From positions 62,001 to 126,000 of the forward strand of contig JAXGGA010002185.1 in NCBI GenBank assembly GCA_038373865.1: a DNA stretch of 64,000 nt, read 5' to 3'. This document shows positions 10,513 through 22,379 of this stretch, piece by piece. How positions within the stretch are numbered: the stretch's first letter is position 1; each line of letters begins with the position of its first letter. Below the pieces are notes generated by a model. It saw only the letters and a list, made by a program, of their open reading frames with translations, was not told the origin of the DNA and made no database searches. A program made the translations under genes and the position numbers. This DNA comes from Uloborus plumipes. Lineage: Eukaryota; Arthropoda; Arachnida; Araneae; Uloboridae.

Positions 10513-11746
10513 TAAAGAAGATTTTTAAGTTGCATGCTGGCTTTTTGAGGCACACATTTGGCGAGTATCGGATCATGCACAAGAATCTGTTCATCGTACT
10601 CCTCTGCACAGAAAAAAAATTAAAGAAAACTCTCAAAATACAAATTCAACGGCGAAGTCAAGTCGTTTTGTACGGAAAAGGAATTCACGAAGCAAACAAT
10701 TCCATGGAAAACATCCGTTTCATATTCTAAGGAAAATTGGTTCTTTTGAAAATTTGGAAACGGACGTTTGAGAAATCAATCGCCGAGACCGTTTCATGCC
10801 CTTTTATCTCCGCGTTATCCGATGAAAAATGTTTCAACGCACCTAATTATTCATTTCACTTCCCAGCCTACTAAAAGGTATAATGTAGCTGAGCAAATGC
10901 ACGTTGAATTTTCTTCTTTTTTTTCCTTTTACTTTCCGCTACACACATTATTATTTCTCTTCTTTAAATTTATTACAGAGCTGAAGAGTTGTTCTCTCTT
11001 TATTTCTTTCTTTCTTTCTGGCGGAGTGAAAATTTTCCCACGCTCTGTCAAAAAAAGTATCCGCAATGCTGTGCCCAAAAATATCTTTGCACATTAAGTT
11101 GATTTTTTTTAAAGAAAAGAAAAGAGGAAAATTCATTTTTTCCTGAAAAATAAAAGTTTTTACAATTAATGATTGCAGACTGATTTTGGAACATTGCTTT
11201 TAATTTATTTGTTGAAACTTTATTTTTCAGCTGATTTCTCCGTGTTTCTAAAAAGTATAAGTTTACGTCAATTTCAGTGTACCTTTTCAAATTTTTAATC
11301 AACTTAAATATCGAAAAAAACCATTGCTAATAGATTATAATACTCTTAAAAATATACAGTAATACATGAAGCAATTATCAAACAATAAATAATCAATCAA
11401 AGACGAAATATGCGCGTCAGTAAAAAATAAAACTGACTAAAATGTGTAATAACAAAACTATTTACCATGAAGCAACCAAAATGATAACGAGAAAAGTATT
11501 CTAAATGAAGTCATTTAAATATATTTGGTGGAAGAAAATCTATTGTTAGATGGGATTCATTTGTAATTACTGTATTTTTAGGTAAGCGACACGAGATTGC
11601 CTTACCTAAGACCCGCTCTCCACATAAAGCAATAGTGTATGTGACTCGATATTTACCAGTTTCCAAGCAAATGAACGAATTTCCAAGCTGAAGCAAAGTG
11701 AAATTAAAAGCAATCGTGATGCCCCCCCCCCCCCAAAAAAAAAGAG
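10513..11746. other. Unassigned sequence, no gene seen
   Basis: 10690-10880 is slightly less AT-biased and unique in the window. The rest is AT-rich. The short frames overlap one another on both strands, as expected by chance. Confidence 0.4.
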
Positions 11747-11896
11747 TAAGGGCCCTGCTCCAGATCAGCAGAAAACGCGACCGAAACCGAAGGCAGAAAC
11801 CGAAAATCCGGGTACTTTCCATAGGAATATCATTTAATCCATTTTACGCTTCTGCTTTATTTTTCTGCTTTGCGTCAACGTGGAGCAGGGCCCTTA
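11747..11896. mobile_element. Short palindromic MITE, 16-bp perfect TIRs
   Basis: TAAGGGCCCTGCTCCA at 11747-11762 is the exact reverse complement of 11881-11896. Further in, CAGCAGAAAA on the left pairs with TTTTCTGCTT on the right, so the foldback extends beyond the TIR. 150 bp, non-coding. The target duplication and superfamily are not clear. A 12-C run with an A run lies just left (about 11722-11743). Confidence 0.72.
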
Positions 11897-13577
11897 GTGA
11901 ACAAGCTGAAAATTGAACCGAAAAGCAAATTCTTCGTTTCGCGTCATGCAGTTTTATGTGTCCTTAAATCGTGATATAACTACAGCCCGTTAACTTATGA
12001 GTTTTACTATTATTTTATGAATGAATTTAGCATACTTCATCTATCGTTTATAAACATTAAAACTTTTAGTCTTTGGATGCAAAAAACTGTTTATGAAGTT
12101 AGTTTGTCATGTCATAGCTTTTATTCACTTTTCTGATCAAACTTTTTTGGTAGTCAGTACAAGATTTATTCGCACATATACCAGTTTTGCGTTAGTATTT
12201 TTCTCTTTTAATTATTATTTTAGAGCCATTTGATTTATATTGGTTCATGTATTTTTGCCCATTACAGATGCATCACGAAACGTACGTAACAGCAAAATAA
12301 AAAAAGGAGAAAATATAACACTTAGTTGATTAACAGAATATTCACAAAATTTAAAAAAACCACTAGCCATACATCTCTTGCGGTTGTTGGGTTTTTGAAG
12401 AGGACATATAATGTTAATTTCTTGGCTCTTGGAGCATTGATATTTTACAATTTAAAAAAAGTTGCACCTAAAGTTTAATTTAAAAGAAAAGTATTTGAAA
12501 TACAAACTTCTCCATAGTTAGTGAAAACTAATCAAAACAGAAATACTTAACAAACAATCCAGTTGAAAGATATTTTTATTTTTAACCAGAAAAAATCTCA
12601 ATAAAATAACCGTTAAAATGACTGAAAAAAAAAACGTTCAATTGTTTGATTTCGAAATCAAACTTTTGCGGAAAACAACAAAAACTAAATTTCGCATAAA
12701 AGTGCTCTTTTTTTACTTAACGGTTGAATAAAAAACTATATTGGCAATTGCGGAGTAATTCTTACTAAAAGATTTAAAGTCGAGAAAAAGCTTTTTTTTC
12801 AGGTTTGCATTCAAAGTTTTTATGCTTTGGAGCGGAATACGATAAAAAAATGTGCACGTATAACGTGCTGAAAAAAGAAACGTTGGTTAGAAGTGGAAGC
12901 AGCTAATGACTGAACACTTTTCTAGATGACGTTACTTTTTCATGATCGAGTTTTAAAAACATTACCTTTAACGATTTAATTAAGAACAATCGAGAAGGCG
13001 TTACTATACATGATAGGAAAAATGTTTAGAGATAATGGCAAATTGAAAGGTTTTAACTTTTATTGCTCGTTCGTACAAGTTAACAGTTTACAAGTTTGAA
13101 ACAAATCAATTAATTGTTACAGTTTACTTAAATTATTAAGAGACGTCTTGAGCACGTTCTTCTATAAGTTCCACTTCACTGAGAAAAATGTTCAACGTCT
13201 AAGAAGGTGGGTAACGCTGATGGCAAATCATGCTATTAAATCTTAATAAGCTACCACCGTTATTCAACATGCCCTACATTTTGCTGCATTTCATCTGTAT
13301 AGATTTTTTGCTTGTTCAAAAACATAGTTATCAAACAAATTGAAAATTGTAGGGTTCTACTTATGGGGTAAAATATATTTTTTAATATAATAGTATTTAT
13401 GAAGGTTAAATATTTATGCCTTATCCTTTTTGCCAAAAACTTTCCCTTGCAGAAGAGGCTTTCTTATTTATGACTGCAGTTAGCAAAGCGGAAAATGGTG
13501 TATGTAATATTATCATTTCAGAAACTTAGCTATGACGTTTAAGAACGTAAAATATTTTTATGCATGAAATTTTTGTA
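11897..13577. other. Unassigned AT-rich sequence
   Basis: I see no repeats with partners in the window, no RNA gene and no coding frame worth reporting here. Confidence 0.45.
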
Positions 13578-15266
13578 GGGTGAGTTCTGGTAAGTGCGTC
13601 CACGGGGTAAGTGCGTCCACTGGGAATTATATGAACACTATCCTGAAACAGCTTCTGAAACACATCGACTATGTTAGATAACTGTCTGATGATAATTTCA
13701 ATAGGTAGAATTCAGGCCTGGATTCAATAGACGAAACACAATCAGAGACAACTTAAATGTCTTCAAAAAAACTCTAAAGTAAAGATTGAGAAGGTTTTGT
13801 TTCAGTTTCTCTTGTAGTCATACCAAGCAGTTGAAGTCAAGAAATGCAAGTTGTTTCTTTTGAGTAATAGCTACTAATAACATGCATGGGGTATTTTGAT
13901 CAAATACTCTAACTAAAATTTGTTTATATGACGGTACGCACTTTCCCTTTCTTTAAAGTAAGGTGGGGGTAAGTGCGTACCATTATGATGGGGCAAGTGC
14001 GTACCACTATCATGAGGCATATGGGTACTATTATGCATACTATTATGCGTACCATTATGATGAGGCAAGTGTGTACCATTACTTGGAAAATCCGACTCTC
14101 GTAATTCACCTTTAATTTTGCCTATAACTCTTTTATAAGCCAATTATAAATCCGACGTCATTTCCATCAAGTATTTATATTTGCATTGAATGCGGCATAA
14201 GATTTCAATTTTATTCATTACCTCTGAAATATATTGGCTTTTAGATATCAGTTAGTAAATTTTTCGTTGAAAATAGCGATCATAAGCTACACTTAATTTA
14301 AACCAGAATGACAAATGAAACAATGAAATTAAGTGAAACCCTCAATAAGGAACCAACTGATTCAAAAAACGAAGGTGGAGTAATGAATAAATTATATTTA
14401 AAAAAATTAAGAACACCTTGTGAAAAACTATTTCAAGGTACAAGAAAAAAAAAGTACAAGTATCATATCATGATCAATTATTTTCTTTTTTTGCTCTTTA
14501 TTTTGTGTTTTTTCTTACTGCTGCTGATTCTAATAAAAAAAATTTTTTAACCGTATTTATTCAAAAAAAAAAAAGAAAAAAAACGAATTATTCACTCAGG
14601 TCACCACCTAATGATCTACTATACAAAGAGAATTAAAGAAAGTCGCAGGGGTATGCATTTAGAACAACGCTATTGGCATGTCTCATCTTACATTTAAGAA
14701 GGAGTAAGTGCGAACCCTGGCTTAAACACAGACTGATTAATGTATTAAACCAAAATAAACTATGTAGACTATTAGTGATGTTTACTAAATGAAAACAACT
14801 TACATTTGCTCACTTGGTCTTATTAAAAGGACAGAGGAAGAATCACAGACGCAACTCTCTCACTCTTCAAATCACAGTTGTTCGCAAGACACGTGGGATA
14901 TCACTGATTGCGTTTCATCCATGCAAGCAAGTGCTGATCTCTAGTATTAGGTATTATCCCAAGGCAACTACCTAACATATTAAATATGTGCCAGCAGTTT
15001 TTTCCTGCTCATATTCACATAATTTAAGGTGGACGCACTTACCCCGCTAGGTAGGGAAAGTGCGTACCTTAGAATAGGTGTCATAAACCAGGTCACAAAA
15101 CCTATACTTATGGTTTATTTGACATATTATATGCTTGAAAATCTTAGTAAAGGATCTGGAAAGAAAACTAAAAAAAAGTTTTGAGTGTACAAGATTTTTC
15201 AACAGAGCAGCATCCTTGAGAACATGAACTTTGAAAAAAAGGGTACGCACTTACCAGAACTCACCC
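13578..15266. mobile_element. 1.7-kb TIR element with GTAAGTGCGT subterminal repeats
   Basis: TA at 13576-13577 and 15267-15268 flanks ends reading GGGTGAGTTCTGGTAAGTGC, mirrored exactly at the right end. Multiple GTAAGTGCGTMC repeats lie inside both ends: about 13588-13620 and 13968-14075 on the left, inverted near 15030-15062 on the right. Such repeats are typical transposase-binding arrays. TA duplication suggests Tc1/mariner/pogo-type mobilisation (inference). The 80-codon frame 14308-14550 has a low-complexity hydrophobic tail and is unlikely to be a gene. Non-autonomous. Confidence 0.8.
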
Positions 15267-15268
15267 TA

Positions 15269-15606
15269 TTTAATAAAGGAACAAGAAAAAAGTTTTAAAA
15301 CACAGACATCAAAGTCGTATCCCTAATGAGACCCAAAGCCTCAATTTTTTTCTCTTATTCTATCCCCTTTATTTAAACGTTCACTTAGTTGACTATAAAA
15401 TAGTGCGATTTTCGTAGATAAAAAGTGTTCATAATCATATTACTCATAAGCCTGCCCTCGTTTCACATTGTATGACAAAATTGAGAGAAAACAAAAACAA
15501 GTGAATCGGTCAATATTTTGGGGTCGCAAAAATTTAGCGTTTGAATGTGCTAACTTAGCAAGGAGAAAGAAGAGTTTTAGTACAACACCAATGTTTTGGT
15601 GAAAGA
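15269..15606. repeat. 338-bp dispersed repeat, copy 1
   Basis: From TTTAATAAAGGAACAA to TTTTGGTGAAAGA this block is nearly identical to 22040-22379, differing at few positions. No TIRs, poly(A) or target duplications are apparent, so the element class is unknown. It begins exactly at the right TA duplication of the 13578-15266 element, which evidently landed at its edge. Confidence 0.8.
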
Positions 15607-16012
15607 ATTTCACTAATGTTGTAATTAAATACAAAAATTTCATGCATAAAAATATTTTGAAAAAAAAATGTATTTTATTAAGCAGTTTAAGGAAAAAAGG
15701 AAAACACACTTTTCACATGTAAGAAAATCAAATTAAAAAAGTTTTCTTGAAAAAAAAATTGTAGTGTATGCTTTCCTTCGACAACCAGCATCTTTGAGGC
15801 ATTTGGTCAAGGCGGGTATTAATGAGGCTCTGTGTATTTTGTCCCAGTACTTCAAAAAAAACTTTTCACAGTTCCTTGAGAGCTTGTGGGAAGGTAGGTG
15901 GTCAGCGACTCATCTGCATAGAATGTCTAGAACGTGTTGCATTGGTTTATGTTTGGAGAGCACGCTGGCCCTTCCATTTGTATGATTTCTCTCGTAAAGA
16001 ATCCATCAAGTT
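15607..16012. other. Unassigned, slightly coding-like stretch
   Basis: 15760-16010 is less AT-biased and holds two overlapping plus-strand frames (15764-15985 and 15822-16067). Neither resembles a family I know, and they shadow each other. An exon cannot be excluded. Confidence 0.3.
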
Positions 16013-16120
16013 CCCAAGTAGCACATTTCGTTTTTTAAAGGTTGTAAAATGGTTATTAACGTTGTAACAACCGCTTAAAAACGTTTATAAAACGTTTAAA
16101 GGTTATTTGTGCTACTTGGG
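16013..16120. mobile_element. Intact 108-bp MITE (CCCAAGTAGCAC family)
   Basis: The ends CCCAAGTAGCAC (16013-16024) and GTGCTACTTGGG (16109-16120) are perfect 12-bp inverted repeats. The interior holds AACGTT-rich blocks. It is the uninterrupted homologue, on the opposite strand, of the element at 92-704, and its TTAA (within CGCTTAAAAACG, 16073-16084) is the empty insertion site of the piggyBac-type MITE found there. Confidence 0.85.
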
Positions 16121-16343
16121 TTTAGCAAAGTAGCTGGGAATTGTAGTCCTTTCACATAAAATGCTCACAATTCTTGCAGCGTAAGAGAGTGAAGTAAAAG
16201 AGCGTGATGATCTAATCTCTACAGCTACATCTCGTTAAATCTCCGTTTCGAATGATGTGGGGGTCAGTTTGCTTCTAAATAGAGATTCCTGCAGAGAACC
16301 TCATTCCGGCACCACCAAATCTGACCCTTCCGCGCACAAAAGC

Positions 16344-16605
16344 AATTGAAGGGCTTGGAGGATGAAGGGGCTTAGTTATATTTTGAAAAATGAATATTCT
16401 GAACAACGGTAAGCAATGTATACATGTATGCAAATAAGACTTGGTGCATCAAAAAGTAGATGTCATTAGATCATTTTCATATGCACACTAACGACACAAC
16501 CAGAAAACAAAAAAGCTGTAACAACTCAACAATAAAACTTTGAACTTAAGTGACTCGCAATTTCTGTTTTGTCACATAGCCCCTTCATCTCCCAAGCCAT
16601 TCAAA
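16344..16605. mobile_element. MITE with ~28-bp imperfect TIRs
   Basis: ATTGAAGGGCTTGGAGGATG near 16345 is mirrored by CATCTCCCAAGCCATTCAAA near 16586. Both arms continue into GAAGGGGCT / AGCCCCTTC. About 262 bp. The exact ends and target duplication are ambiguous by a few bases. No ORF. Confidence 0.7.
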
Positions 16606-18882
16606 TATTTTTCGTGCTATGTTCCTTCGAGATGAAAATACGCCTGTTATGAGTATGAACAGAAAACGGGACACATCAGAGAAAGGAATACTGCGCCATG
16701 CATTTGTTCACTCATTCACCAGCTCTGTTTCCCACTTCCCGGCGACGCAGCAAAATCCGGAACTCGAAACGCTTTACACTCCGGAGTCGTCATTATCTTG
16801 TTTTCACACACAACGCATTTTAAAATTGACTCTTTCAAGGCATAGGCGACTCGTAAAGGGGGGCAAGAGGAGAGAATTCCCCCACACTTCCGAAAGAAAA
16901 GGGTCCTTGCCCCCTCACTTTCAGAGTTAAAAGGTAATGATAGAGTGAAAAACGATTTTTACTTAGTAGATTGATTTATTTCACCAAAATAAAAACTGAA
17001 AATTCCAAAAAAAAGATGAAATTTCTAACTTTTTTCATGTTATTTCTTAACAATGGAATTTTGAACCGTAAGGGCCGAAAATGGCCAAAAATGTCTGAAT
17101 TAGCTATTTTTGGCCTTGTTGATTTTTTCTGACCATATTCAGCACTTTTTAGAGGTCATTTAATCAGAAATGTTAACATACAATAATATGGCCAAATTTT
17201 ACAAAGAAACCCTTTCAAAAATTCTGCCTTCTACCCTCCCCCTCTTCAAACGCAAACATATATCTTTTGACCCCCCACTTTCTAGGTCAACAATTCTGAA
17301 ATGCATTATGCAGTTTGGCTCCGATAGGTTGAGCTATAACACTGATAATGTCTATCTTTCTTTAGCTCAGTTTGAAAATGATAATCGCTATTGGATTAGA
17401 TTTGATTTAGAACGCTTTTTCAAAGCTACTATGAAAGTAACCACTTTCTACTCAGCCGAATTGCTCTTCCCTATCACTCTAAATCGAGGTAATATAGTCA
17501 AGATCACAACTCAGCTTTACAATCTCTCCATACCTCCACAAGAAAAAGCTACACAATAAAAACACGTGCCATATTACTTTTTAGGGATGCGACATAGATG
17601 ACGAAACATAGATATTTGTAAATAAAACATAGATAGCATTGATACATCGTTTCAAAAACATCAGCGTCTTGAAACACAGATTTTTTTTTTTTTTTTGAAT
17701 GTTGACGTAGTGTCCTTCAATGTGTTTTAATGGGGAGAATGAACTAATTTGACACAGCACCTGTATTTATCAATTTGTATCTAAAATTTTTGAGTTGCAC
17801 AAGAATGATGATAATAATTAATTATTAAATGATGTCAAACGTTAAGTAGCGCAAAGGAATAAGAACTCAATGTTTTACTTAAAATACAAAACGTTGAAAC
17901 ACGATACAAATTATTCACAATTTTCGTGGAACTTTTCTCAGTTTAGTCTGTGGGCCGAAGGCAGAAAAGATGCTTAGAAACATGGTTTCGTTTGCCAACT
18001 TCGGGGACTACAAAATGTGATATTTTTCTGAATCCTTAGAGTCTACAGATGAAAAAAACACAATGTTCCCGAAAAAATATTGTCTCATTAGTTTTTTACA
18101 GGCCATTAAAGATAGATGGCAAAATATGCGAAAATGGAATTCTAGGGGCGGATAATTACGTTAAATATCATATATATGTGTCCGTCTCTGCCTATATATT
18201 TATATGTACATATAGATGGATATATAGATACTGTTTGATATTCTTTTCGGCGACCTTCCTCGAATTCGCGCATGCGTCAGGTCTCAACCGATTTTATGAA
18301 ACAGGGGGTGATTGTGATAAGAGAGATAAGGAATGAGAAGGGATTTTTCTTTGTTTTGTTTTGTTTTGTTTTTCGTTACATTCGTATATTTGAGGTGTTG
18401 ATTTGTGTTGGTGTTTTTTTTTTTTCTCTTCCTTATCATTTCTATAAAAATAAAATAATATCGGAGTACGTGGAAATGCTGCTATCGTGCATTTTCGTAA
18501 TCAAGCTGTCTCCCTTTTTAAAATAGAACCATTCAACGTTGCTTGACAAAAATAGAGAGTTTTTCCGAAATTTCTCGTTTTTTCACAATATACACCTGGA
18601 AAATTATTGAAAATTCGACAAATATGTGTAGAAACACTGTTATACGAAGTTTGTTTAGCTTGAATTTTTATTTTAAACCAATTTTTCCCACCATTTCCGC
18701 GATTTTTCGAGAAACCCAAAATTTGCTTCCCCCTCCCCCCACCTTTAGCTCACCCCCAGGGTCGGGGACTTTCAGTATATTAACTTACTAACTACCCCTA
18801 ACAATATTCTGTAGTCAAATACTCTCGCATATTCCATGCATTCTATAATGTATTCATTGACTGGATTATATAGTGCCATTAA
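16606..18882. other. Unassigned sequence containing one 129-codon ORF
   Basis: The longest non-transposon plus-strand frame of the window, 17170-17559 (129 codons), lies here. Its product has no signal peptide, membrane segment or motif I recognise. One frame of this length is about what chance predicts in 64 kb of AT-rich DNA. T runs occur at about 17680 and 18416, and a TATA/TAGA-rich simple tract at about 18166-18232. Confidence 0.4.
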
Positions 18883-19483
18883 CGTAGACCAATAGCTAAT
18901 TTCTAAACCGTTTGAGATAAGCATATAGTTTATTTAGGAAAAAATCTCCAAATTACGAAAGGAATTTTGGGTCTATTCAATGTTTTTCAAAAATCAAATT
19001 TGAAAGAGTTACGAAATTTAAATTTTTATACAGCCCCCAGTCCTATCAATATATTTAGTAAAACATTCTTGACACTGTAACGTTTAAAACTAAAAAAAAT
19101 CACTGTTCTACCACAAAAATTGACCGAGTTATGACGTTTTGAAAAATCAAGATTTTGCATTATTTCATGACGTCATCGAGAGATCGCTGAGGACCGTATG
19201 CAATTATTCAAAATCTTGATTTTTCAAAACGTCATAACTCGGTCAATTTTTGTCGTAGAAGAGTGATTTTTTTTTAGTTTTAAACGTTACAGTGTCAAGA
19301 ATGTTTTACTAAATATGATTGATAGGACTGGGGGCTGTATAAAAATTTAAATTTCGTAACTCTTTCAAAATTTGATTTTTTGAAAAACATTGAATAGACC
19401 AAATTCCTTTCGTAATTTGAGATTTTTTCCTAAATAACTATATGCTTATCTCTAACGGTTTAGAAATTAGCTATTGGTCCACG
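18883..19483. mobile_element. 600-bp foldback element with ~280-bp arms
   Basis: The left arm (18883 to about 19163) and right arm (about 19202-19483) are inverted copies with only scattered mismatches, separated by a ~38-bp spacer that holds TGACGTCA. Ends read CGTAGACCAATAGCTAATTT and the mirror ending GGTCCACG. A single-arm relative lies at 53055-53365. The class is unknown: foldback MITE or the terminal part of a larger element. If transcribed it would fold into a long dsRNA. Confidence 0.85.
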
Positions 19484-19668
19484 ATTGGAGTGTACAACTT
19501 ACTACTGCCCATAAATAAGTTGACAAAATTGATCCAGTCTAATGTATCATTGACTGTTCATATGGCATTAAGAAACAACGGATTAGAAAATCGAATGTGG
19601 ATTGATACATATTTGTGATTTTCTTAGTAACTGAATCACAAAGACGTGAAGTAAGTATATTATGACTT

Positions 19669-19983
19669 ATTAATATATTTTGCAACATAAAATCGTATGA
19701 AAAAGAAAAACTAGGGTAGAAAACCTGTTTATTGAAATTTTAAATTGCAAATATTTTGTGCAACAACGCCACCTAGAGACAATTTTTGTTGTGAATGAGC
19801 CAACAGGCTAAGGAATATAGTCCCTACTTCAGTTACTAATTAAAACTTAATGAGACAAGGTCTGCTTGGGAACATTGGATTTTTCGATTGAGTACATCAC
19901 TATTAGTTGATTTCAAGCAAGTTCCCGTAGTCCCTAAAATTGGTAAACGAACTTGAACGATATCGGTGCTTGGCCCACAGACT
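19669..19983 (+). repeat. 315-bp dispersed repeat, copy 1
   Basis: From ATTAATATATTTTG to CTTGGCCCACAGACT it aligns throughout with 21218-21532, roughly five-sixths identical by eye. Contains GCGCCACCTAG-like and TGAGACAAGKTCYGCTTGGG blocks. No TIRs, coding frame or tail, so the class is unknown. A short inverted match to its last bases lies at about 17945-17956. Confidence 0.75.
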
Positions 19984-20169
19984 ATAGGTCCTGTCATGAT
20001 CTTAATGGTTTCATTTAAAATTTTAAATTACATTTATTAAAGCACATCATACAATATGCATTACTTTTAAAAGCTCAAAATTGACGGAAAAAGTCACGAA
20101 TCATATTTGGCGACGATTGACGTCGTTCAAAACTTACTTATTCGTGGTAACAAATCAGTCCCTTATATA

Positions 20170-20458
20170 CAAGGGCGGATCCAGAAATATTCCAAGGGAG
20201 GGGCGATTGATTTTTTTTTCTTACTTGCCCATTTTTTTCTTCATGCACCCTTGTTAACACATGTTGGTTACAAATGTTTTGGTCTTCCATTTCGAAAAAT
20301 TTCCAGATCAGAGCTCCGAATCCTCACCCTTTCTCTTAATATCATCAAAAATCAACTAAACTGCCTTTTTTGAACTTCAAAATCTAAGAACCGCTGTGGA
20401 AGAGTCCCTCAAGGGAGGGGCGATCGCCCCCATCGCCCCTCCCTTGTATCCGCCTTTG
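20170..20458. mobile_element. hAT-type MITE, 289 bp
   Basis: The ends CAAGGGCGGATCCAG and (reverse complement of the right) CAAAGGCGGATACAAG form an imperfect TIR. Both arms then contain AAGGGAGGGGCGAT. The flanking 8-mers CTTATATA (20162-20169) and CTTATATG (20459-20466) match at 7 of 8. Non-coding. Confidence 0.75.
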
Positions 20459-20481
20459 CTTATATGTCCTATATGTATTTA

Positions 20482-20646
20482 CACAAGCTATTTCAAATTT
20501 TTCCAGGGGAGCGGGGGCAAACACTGCATACACAATGTAAATTGCACCAAAAATGACAAAAACCACGCCCGCTTACATGTAAATTGATTTTTCAAAGCCG
20601 GGAAGGAGAGAAATTGACTCCCCCACTCCCCCAAATGACGGGCCTG
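20482..20646 (-). mobile_element. hAT-type MITE (CAGGCCCGTCATTT family), copy 1
   Basis: On the minus strand it begins CAGGCCCGTCATTTGGGGG and aligns end to end with the copy at 35394-35565, including the block around GTGTATGCA. Its other end is eroded (CACAAGCTATTT where the sister has CAGGGACGTCATTT). Flanking 8-mers TGTATTTA and TGATTTTA agree at 6 of 8. 165 bp, non-coding. Confidence 0.75.
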
Positions 20647-20883
20647 TGATTTTATAAGTATTGGTTTTCTGAAAAACAGTAATAGTTAATTTATGTTCTA
20701 GAAATAAAGCAGCAACAAAAAATGTCTAAACTGGTTCTTATTTAATCTCTTTATCTCCTACACTAACTCCTTTCACGACTGCAAGTTATGTAGCAAAAAC
20801 AATAAACACTCAATTTTATAAGATTTTATTAACATTTTGAAAAATCAAACGTTATTCAAAATAGCAGCGTAAAAAACTCAATA

Positions 20884-20989
20884 CCGTATTTTTCGCCGTA
20901 CACCTAATTTTAAATTAAATTCCCCAATTTTAATTAATCTTAAATTTATGCCGTACAAGACGGTGTGTCTTATACGGCAAAAAATACGG
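20884..20989. mobile_element. 106-bp MITE, CCGTATTTTTCGCCGTA ends
   Basis: TA at 20882-20883 and 20990-20991 flanks CCGTATTTTTCGCCGTA and its near-exact mirror TACGGCAAAAAATACGG. The interior is AT-rich, with a second inverted pair around GCCGTACAAGACGG. TA duplication only suggests a Tc1/mariner-like origin. No coding capacity. Confidence 0.8.
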
Positions 20990-21217
20990 TATACAACAAC
21001 AATGTCGTTCCACTAAAAGTTGCTCTTTGTGAAACATCGCCAAAAGGAGATATCAAGCCTAAAAGACAGCGACGCGAAACGAAACCGCGCGAACTGGCGC
21101 TCTTTGATCAAAAATAAAGAATGAGAATATCTGAAACGCGCCTGGCGGATTGATACAATGTTCGATTTTGATTTTATATTAAGTCACACAGCAAAAAAAG
21201 TGAGTGATTCAAAACGT

Positions 21218-21532
21218 ATTAATATATTTTGAAATGTAAAATCGAGTAAAAAAGTAAAATTATGGTTGAAAAACTGTTTATTAAAATTTTAGATTGCAAA
21301 TATTTTGTGCAATAGCGCCACCTAGGGACAACGTCTCTAGTGAAAGAGTGACCAGGCCAAGGAAAAGAGTTCGTGTTTCAATTACTAATTAAAACTTAAT
21401 GAGACAAGTTCCGCTTGGGAACATTGGATTTTTCGATTGAGTACATCAATATTAATAGATTTCAAGCAAGTTTTCGTAGTCCCTAAGATTGGTAAACGAA
21501 CCTGAACGATATTTGCACTTGGCCCACAGACT
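21218..21532 (+). repeat. 315-bp dispersed repeat, copy 2
   Basis: Same orientation as 19669-19983, about 1.5 kb downstream, with three small MITEs between the two. Ends in CTTGGCCCACAGACT. The pair may have arisen by segmental duplication or by two insertions; flanks outside the repeat do not align clearly. Confidence 0.75.
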
Positions 21533-22039
21533 AGTTTTGCATCTTTGAAAAAAAGTGAAATTTTAACAAACAATTCCAATTAATGAGATACAAAAATTCA
21601 AAAAGCACGGAATACATTCGAAATGTTATAAAATAAATAAAAATTTAAAATACTTTTTTTTAATTTTGAGTAAAATACCTTTTAAAAAAATATATATTAA
21701 TAAATTTGACTATAATTTAAATATTAATTTAAACGACTTATGGGGGAACAGGAACTGTAATTGTTTCAACGTACGTCTAATGTTATCTACATATTTAGCG
21801 GTTATTTTCAATTAAGTCAGCTTTTTTAAGTAACTAAGTATAGGATTTTCTAATGTTTTAATTGTCCCAATTAGTGATTCATGATGCAATTTTTCTCGTA
21901 ACTATATTTTCATGAAATAATTGTCGCAAGCTTTGTATGATAGTTTAATATGAAATATGATATGTCTGCATTGAAAACACATTGAATGCAAAACGACATT
22001 GTGTTCGAACAAATAATCTAGTGGCGATGGAAACAACTG
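21533..22039. other. Unassigned AT-rich sequence
   Basis: No gene, repeat partner or RNA feature seen. Confidence 0.45.
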
Positions 22040-22379
22040 TTTTAATAAAGGAACAAAAGAAAAAAGTTTTAAAACACAGACATCAAAGTCGTATCCCTAA
22101 TGAGACCCAAAGTCTCAATTTTTTCTCTTATTCTATCCCCTTTATTTAAACTTTCACTTAGTTGACTATAAAATAGTGCGATTTTCATAGATAAAAAGTG
22201 TTCATAATCATATTACTCATAAGCCTGCCCTCGTTTCACATTGTATGACAAAATTGAGAGAAAACAAAAACAAGTGAATTGGTCAATATTTTGGGGTCGC
22301 AAAAATTTAGCGTTTGAAGGTGCGAACTTAGCACGGAGAAAGAAGAGTTTTAGTACAACACCAGTGTTTTGGTGCAAGA
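22040..22379. repeat. 338-bp dispersed repeat, copy 2
   Basis: Near-identical to 15269-15606 and in the same orientation. A 67-codon frame at 22241-22444 is open only in this copy and is not conserved as protein, so the repeat is probably non-coding. 22380-22917 to its right holds nothing recognisable. Confidence 0.8.

Noticed and set aside
13913..14143. His/Thr-rich repetitive ORF (NGTHLPHHNGTH pattern)
   Set aside because: The peptide repeats come from translating the GTAAGTGCGTACC transposon subterminal repeats; not a gene.
17945..17956. Short inverted match to the end of the 315-bp repeat
   Set aside because: Only about a dozen bases match; too short to call a third copy.
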